From an uncultured Faecalibacterium sp. (lineage in GTDB: Bacteria; Bacillota; Clostridia; Oscillospirales; Ruminococcaceae), in NCBI GenBank assembly GCA_934561115.1, contig CAKTFS010000014.1, positions 1-52,705 on the forward strand: a stretch of 52,705 bases of DNA. Direction: 5' to 3'. Position 1 is the stretch's first letter. Each line of letters opens with the position of its first letter. The notes beneath the pieces were generated by a model. The model searched no databases. It worked only from the letters and a program-made list of their open reading frames with translations, and was not told the DNA's origin. Shown here piece by piece: positions 26,719-35,300 of the stretch. Both the position numbers and the translations under genes were made by a program.

Positions 26719-27516
26719 ATGCCGGAACAAGCCTTACAGGTGGCTTTTGAGATCAAGACCGCCTGCGATGAGATCAGCCGCCGCCTGCTGCGCTGGCACT
26801 GGGAGCGCAAGCCCGGGGCGCACAGTCTGGATGCGCTGCTGGAGCATATTGCCGCCCGCAAGCAGGAAAGCCCGGATTACTACGACCGTATGCCGGACCT
26901 TACCGGCAAGACCAGCTGGCAGCAGCTGGACACCACCCTGTGTATGCGGGTGCTGCTGGACCCGGAAAACGATGCCGCCCGCCCGCTGGACCTGCTGGGC
27001 AACACGGCACACCCTTCTGCCGCCCGCCATGCCTGCAACGCCATCCGCACCGCCCGCAACGAGGCTGCCCACGCGGCAGTTGCAGCGGACGGCGCACAGG
27101 CGGCACTGCTGTTCAACGAAGCCATCGAGGCGCTGGAGGAAGGCTACGCCGGTACCGCCTTTAAGGAAAACGAGCTGGCGCAGTATTACCGCGAGGCAGA
27201 GGATTATCTGAGCCGCTGCAGCGAGGGCAAGCCCCTCAAAGCGCGCCAGAACAGCCCGGAGAAGCCCCGGCAGGGGAAGGCTGCCGCCTCCGGCAAGCCC
27301 CGCAGCGCACAGCAGAGCCACACCACCAAAAGTACCGCCGGGCGGCAGAGCACCTCTGCCCGCAGCCGCAGCACCGCTACCAAACAAAACCGCAGCACGG
27401 CCTCCCGCAGCAAAAAGCAGCAGACCGGCGGCGAGAGCAGGGTGGCGCTGGGCATTATTCTGGCAGCGCTGGTGCTGGGGCTTATCGCACGCGCTATCAG
27501 CATGGGACTTGTGTAA
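26719..27516 (+). CDS. HEPN-like protein with C-terminal membrane helix, unknown function
   Basis: A 265-residue protein. Residues 1-165 are helical and contain SWQQLDTTLCMRVLL (66-80) and then TARNEAAHA, where R113-N-x3-H118 fits the Rx4H active motif of HEPN ribonuclease domains. The layout (Trp..LDxxxLLRVLL then RNxxAH) recalls the Swt1-like HEPN group. Residues 190-240 are a Ser/Thr/Lys/Arg/Gln-rich disordered linker, and residues 243-262 form a membrane helix at the very C terminus. The ATG at 26719 has GAAAGGAAA upstream. HEPN proteins often act as toxins or in RNA defence, but a housekeeping role is equally possible. Family assignment is by eye. Confidence 0.65.
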   Translation: MPEQALQVAFEIKTACDEISRRLLRWHWERKPGAHSLDALLEHIAARKQESPDYYDRMPDLTGKTSWQQLDTTLCMRVLLDPENDAARPLDLLGNTAHPSAARHACNAIRTARNEAAHAAVAADGAQAALLFNEAIEALEEGYAGTAFKENELAQYYREAEDYLSRCSEGKPLKARQNSPEKPRQGKAAASGKPRSAQQSHTTKSTAGRQSTSARSRSTATKQNRSTASRSKKQQTGGESRVALGIILAALVLGLIARAISMGLV

Positions 27517-27627
27517 TTGCAATGTTTTGCAATTCTGGTGGTAAATTGGAAAGCAATATCGTTTGGATTGTGTAAAGTCACCAAAAAAGCAGCGGACAGC
27601 CCCACAGAAAAACGGTCATTGCACCTC

Positions 27628-27656
27628 TTGCGGGAAATGTGAAACGGATTTATAAT
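27628..27656 (+). promoter_or_regulatory. Promoter of the LacI-type regulator gene
   Basis: TTGCGG (27628-27633), 17 bp, TATAAT (27651-27656); the start point would be near 27663. Confidence 0.82.
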
Positions 27657-27661
27657 AAGCA

Positions 27662-27675
27662 TGAAAACGTTTACA
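27662..27675. promoter_or_regulatory. cre/LacI-type operator at the regulator's own start site
   Basis: TGAAAACGTTTACA fits the published cre consensus TGWAARCGYTWNCW at all 14 positions. It covers the predicted transcription start, so binding would block the promoter. Autorepression by the regulator, or control by a CcpA protein, is inferred. Confidence 0.7.
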
Positions 27676-27711
27676 CATTGCCACCGGAGAGGGAACGGAG
27701 AAAAGAACCTC

Positions 27712-28704
27712 ATGACCATCAGTGATATTGCAAAGATGGCAGGCGTTTCCAGTGCTGCGGTCAGCCGCTATTTGAACGGCGGCCCCCTCAGCGAGCAGAA
27801 GCGTGCCGTGATACAAGCCGTAGTGGAAAAGACCGGTTACAGCCCGGACACTGCCGCCCAGACCCTGCGCACCGGCAAGGTGCGTCAGGTGGGGGTCATC
27901 GTGCCCAGCATCAGCTCCCAGTCGGTGGGGCAGATCACCAGCGGCATTGCAGCCGAGCTGGGGGCCAGCCGCTACCTGATGCTGCTGGCGGACACCGAGC
28001 TGGACGCGCAGATGGAGCTGGAATATCTTACAGCACTGCAGCGCAACCATGTGGCCGGTATCATCCTGCTGGGCTGCGATTACAGCCCGCAGCTGTGCAA
28101 GGCACTGAAGGACTGCCGTGTGCCTGTGGTGGTGACAGGGCAGCGCTTTGCAGATCTGCCCTGCGTTTATAATGACGACCGCTCTGCCGCTCGCGACCTG
28201 ACCCGGAAGATGCTGGAACATGGCCGCAGAAATATCGTGTACATCGGCGGCAGCGAGCAGGACGCCGCCACCGGCATTGCCCGCCGTCAGGGTGTACAGG
28301 ATGCACTGCGGGAGGCCGGACTGAATGCAGATAGTCTGCCCCGCGCTTACTGCACTGCCTTTTCCATGGAAGAAGGGCACCGCTGCATGGAGGAGCTGCT
28401 GGCACGCTGCCCGCAGCTGGACGGTGTGGTCTGCGTGACCGACACCGTGGCCTTTGGCGCATTGCAGGTGCTGCGCGCTGCTGGGCGCAAAGTAGGGCAG
28501 GATATCGGCCTTGCCGGCATCGGAGACAACTGGGCGGGCAAGGTGGTGGAGCCCGGCTTGACCACCATCCGCTTTTATCAGCGGCAGGTAGGGCAGGAGG
28601 CTGCCCGGATGCTGCTGCAAAGCCTGGAGCACACCGGAACGGACGCTGCGCCGGTGCGCCAGACCACGCTGGGCTATACGCTGGTAGAGCGCGGCTCGCT
28701 GTAA
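27712..28704 (+). CDS. LacI-family transcriptional regulator
   Basis: A 330-residue LacI/GalR repressor. The N terminus MTISDIAKMAGVSSAAVSRYLNGG is the helix-turn-helix with hinge residues after it, and the rest is a periplasmic-binding-like effector domain (VGVIVPSISSQSVGQITSGI onward; VCVTDTVAFGALQVLR; GIGDNWAGKVVEPGLTTI near the end). I chose ATG 27712; the ATG at 27661 would lie on the promoter start and read through the operator. HAD hydrolase follows 13 bp downstream. The effector sugar cannot be told. The final motif TTIRFYQRQVGQEAARMLL is that of sugar repressors such as those of sucrose or maltose genes. Confidence 0.92.
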   Translation: MTISDIAKMAGVSSAAVSRYLNGGPLSEQKRAVIQAVVEKTGYSPDTAAQTLRTGKVRQVGVIVPSISSQSVGQITSGIAAELGASRYLMLLADTELDAQMELEYLTALQRNHVAGIILLGCDYSPQLCKALKDCRVPVVVTGQRFADLPCVYNDDRSAARDLTRKMLEHGRRNIVYIGGSEQDAATGIARRQGVQDALREAGLNADSLPRAYCTAFSMEEGHRCMEELLARCPQLDGVVCVTDTVAFGALQVLRAAGRKVGQDIGLAGIGDNWAGKVVEPGLTTIRFYQRQVGQEAARMLLQSLEHTGTDAAPVRQTTLGYTLVERGSL

Positions 28705-28717
28705 AAAAGAGGTACGA

Positions 28718-29560
28718 ATGAAACAAAAGCTGATTTTTTTAGATATCGATGGCACTCTGCTGCCCCCGGGCGAGATGCTGATCCCCCAAAGCACAGTCGA
28801 GGCACTGTGTGAAGCGCACGCCAACGGTCACAAGCTGTTTCTGTGCACCGGGCGCAACCTGCGCATGACCCAGCCGCTGCTGGACTACGGCTTTGACGGT
28901 GCAGTGTGCAGTGCCGGCGGCTATGTGTTCTGCGGGGACAAGGTACTGGTAGACCTGCCCATGGAGCCGCAGCTGGCAGAGGGCGTGCGCAGCGCTATGG
29001 AGCGCCACGGCGTGGAGTGCACGCTGGAAGCGCGGGACGCCACCTACGGCAGCCTGAAGATGATAGAGCGCTGGAGCTTCACCCACCGGGATGCAGGCGA
29101 TCTGAACAGCGAAGCCGCCCGCTGGCGCAAGGCCATGGAGGACGGCATGACCATCAGCCCGCTGGCCGATTACAAGGGTGAGCCGCTGTATAAGATCGTG
29201 TATATCGCGGAGCGCAGCGAGGATCTGGACGAGGCTAAGCGCCTGTACGAGGACAGATTCGTGTTCTGTGAGAGCAAGCTGGACGGTCTGGACGGCGGCT
29301 ATGTGAACGGCGAGCTCATCAACCGCAAATTTGACAAAGGACGCGGCATCAAGGCCGTCTGCGACTATCTCGGCGTGCCCCTGCAGGACAGCATCGGCTT
29401 TGGCGACAGTGACAACGACCTGCAGATGACCGATGTGGTCGGCATCAGTGTCTGTATGGCCAACGGCTCTGCAAGCCTGAAGCAGCGCTGCGACCGCATT
29501 GCCCCCTCGGTGTACGAGGATGGCATCGCCAAGGAGTTTGCAGCCTTGGGGCTGATTTAA
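28718..29560 (+). CDS. Cof-type HAD-IIB family phosphatase
   Basis: A 280-residue HAD superfamily hydrolase of the Cof/YwpJ group. Motif I is FLDIDGTLL with catalytic D9 and D11; motif II is CTGRN; motif III/IV are KGRGIKAV and GFGDSDNDLQM. A cap domain of the IIB type lies between. Such enzymes dephosphorylate sugar phosphates, phosphorylated vitamins or nucleotides, and the substrate is not predictable. It shares a transcript with the LacI regulator (13 bp gap, RBS AGAGG), so a sugar phosphate is a reasonable guess. It ends at a strong terminator. Confidence 0.92.
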   Translation: MKQKLIFLDIDGTLLPPGEMLIPQSTVEALCEAHANGHKLFLCTGRNLRMTQPLLDYGFDGAVCSAGGYVFCGDKVLVDLPMEPQLAEGVRSAMERHGVECTLEARDATYGSLKMIERWSFTHRDAGDLNSEAARWRKAMEDGMTISPLADYKGEPLYKIVYIAERSEDLDEAKRLYEDRFVFCESKLDGLDGGYVNGELINRKFDKGRGIKAVCDYLGVPLQDSIGFGDSDNDLQMTDVVGISVCMANGSASLKQRCDRIAPSVYEDGIAKEFAALGLI

Positions 29561-29578
29561 AATCTCTTATTATGAAAA

Positions 29579-29624
29579 CAGGGCAGGGGAACGTCCGCAG
29601 ATGTTCCCCTGCCCTGAATTTTTT
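29579..29624 (+). terminator. Strong intrinsic terminator after the HAD gene
   Basis: A 14-bp perfect stem (29579-29592 with 29603-29616) followed by a run of T (29619-29624). Confidence 0.92.
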
Positions 29625-29632
29625 AAATAAAT

Positions 29633-29677
29633 CTTCCGCTGAAAATATCCAGAGCGGAAGCGGAGGATATTCGAAAT
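29633..29677. repeat. Dispersed structured repeat, family B, copy 1
   Basis: CTTCCGCT (29633-29640), AATATCC (29644-29650), AGCGGAAG (29653-29660) and GGATATT (29665-29671). The two pairs interlock, which would make an H-type pseudoknot if RNA. The 37 bases 29636-29672 align without gaps to 35016-35052. Confidence 0.65.
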
Positions 29678-29688
29678 CGTCTCACAGC

Positions 29689-29727
29689 AAAAAAGGAGCA
29701 CCGCACAAACATACTGTGCGGTGCTCC
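29689..29727 (-). terminator. Terminator of pyk-luxS
   Basis: A 13-bp perfect stem (29695-29707 with 29715-29727); on the minus strand it is followed by six T. The plus side also has four T, so it may work both ways. Confidence 0.9.
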
Positions 29728-29741
29728 TTTTGGTTCATAGA

Positions 29742-30194
29742 TCAGTAGTGCAGATCCTCTGCGGTCAGCGCTTCCAGCACGGGCAGCATGGCAGCGGCTT
29801 CGGCTTTGGCGGCGGGCAGATCCATATCGCGGTAGTTGCCGCACTCCACCTCGCTGGCACCGGGCACAGCGCCCTCAAAGCCAGCCATAAAGCGGTAGGC
29901 ATCCACCGTCAGCTGCAGCGCCTGCGCCGGGGTCAGCCCCCGGGTAAGCAGGTAAAAGCCGGTGCGGCAGCCCATGGGGCCAACATAGATCACCCCGTCC
30001 TTCACAGCGCTGTTGCGCGCGTAGGTGGCAAACAGGTGCTCCAGCGTGTGGGCGGCAGCGGTGGTCAGGTAATCGCCCTGATTGGGCTTTTTCATGCGGA
30101 TGTCCCAGGTGAGCACATCGCCGTCCTGACGGCTCAGGTACATCCCGCGCTCCAGCCGGGTGTGATCCACGCAAAAGCTTGCGATACGTTCCAT
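29742..30194 (-). CDS. luxS: S-ribosylhomocysteine lyase (LuxS)
   Basis: A 150-residue LuxS. It splits S-ribosylhomocysteine to homocysteine and DPD, the precursor of the AI-2 signal, as part of the activated methyl cycle. Metal ligands are H49 and H53 in AAAHTLEHLF and C118 in EVECGNYRDMDL. The N-terminal VDHTRLERGMYL and GPMGCRTGFYLL motifs are typical. ATG at 30194 follows AAGGAGAA. It starts 17 bp after pyk and shares its transcript and terminator; the pairing of luxS with pyk is not a pathway link. Confidence 0.96.
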   Translation of the reverse strand: MERIASFCVDHTRLERGMYLSRQDGDVLTWDIRMKKPNQGDYLTTAAAHTLEHLFATYARNSAVKDGVIYVGPMGCRTGFYLLTRGLTPAQALQLTVDAYRFMAGFEGAVPGASEVECGNYRDMDLPAAKAEAAAMLPVLEALTAEDLHY

Positions 30195-30211
30195 ACTGCG
30201 GTTCTCCTTTA

Positions 30212-31963
30212 TCAGCCCTGCAGGCGCTGCACACTGCCGTGTGCGCAGTCCACAGCCACCATCAGACCATCGCGGATGTGGCTGGTAGCACCGGCGGCAC
30301 CCACAACGGTGGGCTTCAGCAGTGCCTTGCCGGCAATGGCGGCGTGGCTGTTCAGGCCGGGCTCCTCTACCACCAGAGCGGCGGCATCGCGCACAAAGCT
30401 CAGCATCTCGTTGCTGGTGGAGGGCACCACCAGCACCATGCCGGGCTTGAACTTGGCGCGCACTTCGTCCATGGTGCGGCAGACGCAGGCCTTGCCGCTG
30501 GCAACATCGTTGTTCTCGGGGCCGACACCCACGCCGGTAGCCAGACAGTTGCCCACCATGTGGATCTTGATCATGTTGGTGGTGCCGGAAACGCCCACGG
30601 GCACGCCTGCGGTCACAACAGCCAGCTCGCCGTTGTGCAGGTAGCCGTTCTCCTTGGCCAGCGCGGTGGACATCTCGATCAGTTCATCGGTGCTGTGTGC
30701 CAGAGACATCATCAGCGGGGTGATGCCCCAGCTCAGGGACAGCTGACGCTGCACCTGCTCGCGCATGACGCAGGCAATGATGGGCTGCTGCGGGCGGTAC
30801 TTGCTCAGCAGGCGGGCAGTAGTGCCGGACTCGGACACGGTCACGATGGCAGCGGCGTTCACGTCCCGTGCGGTCAGGCAGGCAGCATGGGCGGTAGCGT
30901 CGGAGACGCTGATCTTGCCGGGGTTGGAATCCATCGTACGGCCGCGCAGATGGAAACCCTCCTGCTCGGTGCGCTCAGCGATGGCAGACATGGTCTTGAG
31001 TGCCTCCACGGGGTAGGCACCGGCAGCGGTCTCACCGGACAGCATAATGGCAGAGGTGCCGTCGTAGATGGCGTTTGCCACGTCCGAGATCTCGGCACGG
31101 GTGGGGCGGGGGTTCACCATCATGCTGTCCAGCATCTGGGTAGCGGTGACGATGGGCTTGCCGAAGGAGAAGGAGCGCTCGATGATGGTCTTCTGGATGC
31201 CGGGCAGCTCGGTGAAGTCGATCTCCACGCCCAGATCACCACGGGCCACCATCACGGCGTCGGCAGCGGCCAGAATGCTGTCGATGTTGTTCACGCCCTC
31301 GCGGTTCTCGATCTTTGCAATGATGCGGATGTTGGAATCGTACTGGTTCAGCAGGTTGCGGATATCGTACACGTCCTGTGCGGTGCGCACAAAGGAGGCG
31401 GCGATGAAATCGTAGCCCTGCTGGATGCCGAAGATGATGTCATCCTTATCGCGCTGGCTCATATACGGCATGGACAGGTGCACGCCGGGCACGTTGACGC
31501 CCTTCTTGTTCTTGATCTTGCCGTTGTTCAGCACGGTGCAGACGATGTCGGTGTCGTTCACGGTCTGGATCTGCAGCTTGATCAGGCCATCGTCCAGCAT
31601 GATGGTGCCGCCCGGCTCCACGTCCATGGGCAGGTCCTTGTAGGTGATGGAGCAGATCTCGTTGGTGCCCTCCACATCGCGGGTGGTCAGGGTGAAGGTC
31701 TGGCCTGCAACCAGATTCTCAACGCCGTTCTTGAAGTCCTTCAGGCGGATCTCAGGGCCCTTGGTGTCCAGCAGTGCGGCCACGGGCTTGCCCAGCTCCT
31801 CGCGCAGAGCCTTCAGCTTTTCAAAGCGGCCCAGATGCTCCTCGTGGGAACCGTGGGAAAAATTGAAGCGGGCCACGTTCATGCCGTTGGCGATCAGATC
31901 GCGCAGCACGCCTTCCTTATCGGTGGAAGGGCCAAGGGTGCAAATAATTTTCGTCTTTCTCAT
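30212..31963 (-). CDS. pyk: Pyruvate kinase with C-terminal PEP-utiliser-like domain
   Basis: A 583-residue pyruvate kinase, which makes ATP and pyruvate from PEP and ADP. It begins with RKTKIICTLGPSTD; the catalytic lysine/metal region is IIAKIENREGV and VMVARGDLGVEI; ATQMLDSMM is conserved. Residues after about 475 form the extra domain known from Bacillus/Geobacillus enzymes, with the TSH-like GLNSHAAIAGKALLKPTVVG. I chose ATG 31963 with GGAGGT upstream; a longer frame to 32140 covers the promoter and leader. Leftward, cotranscribed with luxS. Confidence 0.96.
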   Translation of the reverse strand: MRKTKIICTLGPSTDKEGVLRDLIANGMNVARFNFSHGSHEEHLGRFEKLKALREELGKPVAALLDTKGPEIRLKDFKNGVENLVAGQTFTLTTRDVEGTNEICSITYKDLPMDVEPGGTIMLDDGLIKLQIQTVNDTDIVCTVLNNGKIKNKKGVNVPGVHLSMPYMSQRDKDDIIFGIQQGYDFIAASFVRTAQDVYDIRNLLNQYDSNIRIIAKIENREGVNNIDSILAAADAVMVARGDLGVEIDFTELPGIQKTIIERSFSFGKPIVTATQMLDSMMVNPRPTRAEISDVANAIYDGTSAIMLSGETAAGAYPVEALKTMSAIAERTEQEGFHLRGRTMDSNPGKISVSDATAHAACLTARDVNAAAIVTVSESGTTARLLSKYRPQQPIIACVMREQVQRQLSLSWGITPLMMSLAHSTDELIEMSTALAKENGYLHNGELAVVTAGVPVGVSGTTNMIKIHMVGNCLATGVGVGPENNDVASGKACVCRTMDEVRAKFKPGMVLVVPSTSNEMLSFVRDAAALVVEEPGLNSHAAIAGKALLKPTVVGAAGATSHIRDGLMVAVDCAHGSVQRLQG

Positions 31964-32037
31964 GCAATATACCTCCGTCAACTCTCTCTTACCTATATCC
32001 GGCACAGCATCCCTGCAGGCTGCTGTGTATGACCAAT

Positions 32038-32053
32038 GGGAGCAAAAGCTCCC
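32038..32053 (-). other. Hairpin in the pyk leader
   Basis: GGGAGC (32038-32043) and GCTCCC (32048-32053) around AAAA, within the roughly 140-nt pyk leader. No T run; role unknown. Confidence 0.4.
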
Positions 32054-32111
32054 GGTACAGCGGGTCGGTTTATATGGCAGAGCGGGAAAACCCAAAACTC
32101 TACCACTTATT

Positions 32112-32140
32112 ATTATAATCGTTCCGGCGCAAGAGAGCAA
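32112..32140 (-). promoter_or_regulatory. Promoter of pyk-luxS
   Basis: Minus-strand TTGCTC (32140-32135), 17 bp, TATAAT (32117-32112). In the 423-bp gap 31964-32386, which otherwise holds only the deoB promoter and no gene. Confidence 0.82.
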
Positions 32141-32300
32141 GAGGAATTTTTGCTTGAATACAAGTTTTTGTGTCTGTTTATGTTTGTGAGAGAGATTGTG
32201 GAAAACTTAACGATACGGCGCGGCTTTCTGTGGGCTGTCTGACGGGGGAAAACTGCTGCAAAACGTAAAAACTGATAAGACTGTGCAAGGCCGCTGCCTC

Positions 32301-32329
32301 TTGCATCCGAGGGGCTTTTTGCTTATAAT
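32301..32329 (+). promoter_or_regulatory. Promoter of deoB
   Basis: TTGCAT (32301-32306), 17 bp, TATAAT (32324-32329), followed by a hairpin (CCGGGGCGCGCCCCGG) in the short leader. Confidence 0.82.
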
Positions 32330-32386
32330 AAAGGTAATAAAGTAGTACTGTTCCGGGGCGCGCCCCGGAGAAATGGAGTGACTATT

Positions 32387-33565
32387 ATGGAAAAACGCGT
32401 TTTTCTGATCGTGCTGGACAGCTTTGGCATCGGCGCAGAGCCGGACGCCGCTGCCTTCGGCGATGCAGGCACCAACACTTTGGGTGCCATTGCAAACCAC
32501 CCCAATTTCAATTGTCCCAACCTGCGCAAGCTGGGCTTGTTCAACATTGACGGTGTGACCGCAGGGGAGAGGACGGATGCCCCGGCGGCTGCCTTTGCCC
32601 GCCTGCAGGAGCAGAGCATGGGCAAGGATACCACCATCGGCCACTGGGAGATCGCCGGTGTGGTCAGCCCGGAGCCGCTGCCCACCTTCCCGGAGGGCTT
32701 CCCGGAGGAGCTGATCCGGGAGTATGAGCAAAAGACCGGCCACAAGGTGCTGTGCAACAAGCCCTATTCCGGCACGCAGGTGCTGAAGGACTACGGCGAG
32801 CAGGCTATGCGGGAAAACGCCCTCATCGTCTACACCAGCGCCGACAGCGTTTTTCAGGTGGCCGCCAACGAGGAGCTTGTGCCGGTGCAGGAGTTGTACC
32901 GTTACTGCGAGATCGCCCGGGAAATGCTCAAGGGCAAGTACGGCGTGGGCCGTGTGATCGCCCGTCCCTTCCTTGGCAACAGCGCCGACACCTTCTACCG
33001 CACCACCAACCGACACGATTTGAGCCTGAAGCCGCCCCGCGCCACCATGCTGGATCTGCTGAAGGATGCCGGTAAGGACGTGATCGCCGTGGGCAAGATC
33101 TTTGATATTTTTGACGGCGAGGGCGTGACCGAAAAGATCAAGACCACCGGCAACACCAACGGCATCGCTTTTACCAAGGCCTTGCAGACCCGGGATTTTG
33201 AAGGTCTTGCCTTTGTGAACTTGGTGGATTTTGATATGCTCTACGGCCACCGCCGCGATGTGGCAGGCTACGCTGCCGCCGCTACCGAGTTCGACCGTTT
33301 TCTGGCCGACTTCCTTCCGGGGATGCGGGAGGGCGACCTACTCATGATCACCGCTGACCACGGCTGCGACCCCTCCTACACCAAGACCACCGACCATACC
33401 CGCGAGTATGTGCCGTATCTGGTCTGCGGCAAAGGCGTAAAGGCGGGTACGGATCTGGGTACCAAGCTGTGCTTCGGCACCATCGCAAAGACTATCTGCG
33501 AGTATCTGGAAGTGGACGCTTCCACGCTGGACGGCCAGAGCGTATGGCAGGAGATCCGGGCATAA
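32387..33565 (+). CDS. deoB: Phosphopentomutase
   Basis: A 392-residue phosphopentomutase of the alkaline-phosphatase fold. It interconverts (deoxy)ribose 1- and 5-phosphate in nucleoside breakdown. The metal-binding N terminus RVFLIVLDSFGIGAEPDA is followed by TNTLGAIA (active-site Thr region), IGHWEIAGV, YTSADSVFQVAANE, NLVDFDMLYGHRRD and ITADHGCDPSYTKTTDHTREYVP. I start at ATG 32387, 8 bases after GGAG; a GTG three codons earlier overlaps the RBS. It is cotranscribed with the phosphorylase 37 bp downstream. Confidence 0.96.
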   Translation: MEKRVFLIVLDSFGIGAEPDAAAFGDAGTNTLGAIANHPNFNCPNLRKLGLFNIDGVTAGERTDAPAAAFARLQEQSMGKDTTIGHWEIAGVVSPEPLPTFPEGFPEELIREYEQKTGHKVLCNKPYSGTQVLKDYGEQAMRENALIVYTSADSVFQVAANEELVPVQELYRYCEIAREMLKGKYGVGRVIARPFLGNSADTFYRTTNRHDLSLKPPRATMLDLLKDAGKDVIAVGKIFDIFDGEGVTEKIKTTGNTNGIAFTKALQTRDFEGLAFVNLVDFDMLYGHRRDVAGYAAAATEFDRFLADFLPGMREGDLLMITADHGCDPSYTKTTDHTREYVPYLVCGKGVKAGTDLGTKLCFGTIAKTICEYLEVDASTLDGQSVWQEIRA

Positions 33566-33602
33566 AACGCCCCAAAAGCTATAAGAACAGGAGCGTGAAC
33601 CG

Positions 33603-34922
33603 ATGCGTATTTATGATCTGATCGCAAAAAAGCGCGATGGCGGCACCCACACCCGGGAGGAACTGGAAGCCATTGTCAACGGCTTTGTCTGCGGGGAAGT
33701 GGCTGACTACCAGATGGCCGCATGGATGATGGCGGTGTACCTGCGCGGCATGACCAACGAAGAGACCGCCGAGCTGACCGATGTAATGGCGCACAGCGGC
33801 GTGATGGTAGACCTTTCGCCCATTCCGGGCATCAAGGTGGACAAGCACTCCACCGGCGGCGTGGGCGATAAGACCACGCTGGTCATCGCGCCCATCGTGG
33901 CGGCCTGCGGGGTGAAAATTGCCAAAATGAGCGGCCGGGGCCTCGGCCACACCGGCGGCACTATTGATAAGATGGAGAGCGTGCCCGGTACAAAGACCGC
34001 CCTCTCGCAGGAGGAATTTTTTGCACAGGTGAACCGGATCGGCCTGTCGGTCATCGGCCAGAGCGAGGGCATCGCCGTGGCAGATAAAAAGATGTACGCT
34101 CTGCGGGACGTTACCGCCACCGTCAGCTGCATCCCGCTCATCGCCTCCAGCATCATGTCCAAAAAGCTGGCCTCCGGTTCGGACGCCATTCTGCTGGACG
34201 TCACCACCGGCACCGGCGCCTTTATGAAGACCGTGGACCAGAGCATCGAGCTGGCGCAGCTGATGGTCGCCATCGGCACCCACCATGGCCGCCGGGTGGC
34301 TGCCATGATCACCGATATGGACACTCCGCTGGGGCACAACATCGGCAACAGTCTGGAAGTCATGGAGAGCATGGACGTGCTCAAGGGCCACGGCCCGGCA
34401 GACCTGACCGAGGTGTGCCTGCAGCTGGCAGCCAATATGCTGGTGCTGGCGGGCAAGGGCGATGCCGCTCACTGCCGCGCTATGGCCGAGGCTGTCATTG
34501 CGGACGGCTCTGCCTTTGAAAAGTGCAAGGAAATGTTTGCCGCACAGGGCGGCGATATCCGGGTACTGGACGATTACAGCCTGTTTGCACAGCCCGCCGC
34601 CAGCTACGAGCTGATGGCTGAACAGGATGGCTACATTGTGGCCAACGATGCCGAAAAGATCGGCTCTGCCAGTGTGCTGCTGGGCGCAGGCCGCCAGAAA
34701 AAGGGCGACCCGCTGGACTTTGCCGCCGGCATCACCCTGCATAAAAAGTGCGGCGACTACGTCCATAAGGGCGAGAGCCTTGCCACCTTCTACGGTGCTG
34801 CGGACAAGTTTGAAGCCGCCGCTGCCGAGTACCGCAGCGGCCTTGTGTACGGCGCTGAAAAGCCGGAGGAAGCCCCGCTGGTGTACGCCCTTGTCACCAA
34901 GGACGGCGTAGAGCGATACTGA
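33603..34922 (+). CDS. pdp: Pyrimidine-nucleoside phosphorylase
   Basis: A 439-residue enzyme that splits uridine, thymidine and deoxyuridine with phosphate to base and (deoxy)ribose 1-phosphate, the substrate of DeoB next door. Family marks: KHSTGGVGDKTTLV, the signature MSGRGLGHTGGTIDKMES, and ALRDVTATVSCIPLIASSIMSKKLA. Length 439 suits the Bacillus Pdp type (about 433). ATG follows AGGAGCG. Thymidine phosphorylase DeoA is the alternative, but in Firmicutes the broad pyrimidine enzyme is usual. Confidence 0.94.
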   Translation: MRIYDLIAKKRDGGTHTREELEAIVNGFVCGEVADYQMAAWMMAVYLRGMTNEETAELTDVMAHSGVMVDLSPIPGIKVDKHSTGGVGDKTTLVIAPIVAACGVKIAKMSGRGLGHTGGTIDKMESVPGTKTALSQEEFFAQVNRIGLSVIGQSEGIAVADKKMYALRDVTATVSCIPLIASSIMSKKLASGSDAILLDVTTGTGAFMKTVDQSIELAQLMVAIGTHHGRRVAAMITDMDTPLGHNIGNSLEVMESMDVLKGHGPADLTEVCLQLAANMLVLAGKGDAAHCRAMAEAVIADGSAFEKCKEMFAAQGGDIRVLDDYSLFAQPAASYELMAEQDGYIVANDAEKIGSASVLLGAGRQKKGDPLDFAAGITLHKKCGDYVHKGESLATFYGAADKFEAAAAEYRSGLVYGAEKPEEAPLVYALVTKDGVERY

Positions 34923-35015
34923 GACCGGACAGCAGGGGAGACCTGTTTTTCTGTGAAAATGCAAGGGCGGGCAGCCCGCAGGCTGGCCGACCTTGCTCTT
35001 ATAACAGTAATTTTT

Positions 35016-35052
35016 CCGCTGATAATGCCCAAAGCGCACGCGGAGGGCATTC
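35016..35052. repeat. Dispersed structured repeat, family B, copy 2
   Basis: Aligns without gaps to 29636-29672. The stem AATGCCC (35024-35030) with GGGCATT (35045-35051) corresponds to AATATCC with GGATATT in copy 1, so two adjacent base pairs changed on both sides and pairing is kept. Confidence 0.65.
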
Positions 35053-35164
35053 TATCGCAATTTTCAAAAATAGTGCCTGTCAAAACGGCATATTTGCGAT
35101 ATGCAGTTTGCGGATGTTGCTTGGGCATTAGAAACGCAAACTGCTATAAATCGTTTTGAGCCAA

Positions 35165-35206
35165 GGGGACTGCTGCACAAAAGCTGTGCGGCAGTCCCTT
35201 CTGTTT
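35165..35206 (+). terminator. Probable terminator after pdp
   Basis: GGGACTGC plus TGCACA (35166-35179) pairs with TGTGC plus GGCAGTCCC (35185-35198), then TTCTGTTTT. The T run is interrupted, so strength is uncertain. Confidence 0.65.
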
Positions 35207-35300
35207 TGGAGAAATCCCCTCGCTGTCTATGCTTCGCAAATCTACCGCTCCAAAGGGGAGAGGCTCTGGCAAAAGGATAAAGTTTGCGGGGACTGCCAAG

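Noticed and set aside
27661..27711. An earlier ATG giving the LacI protein 17 extra residues.
   Set aside because: It overlaps the transcription start and operator, and the added residues (TFTHCHRRGNGEK) are not part of the LacI fold.
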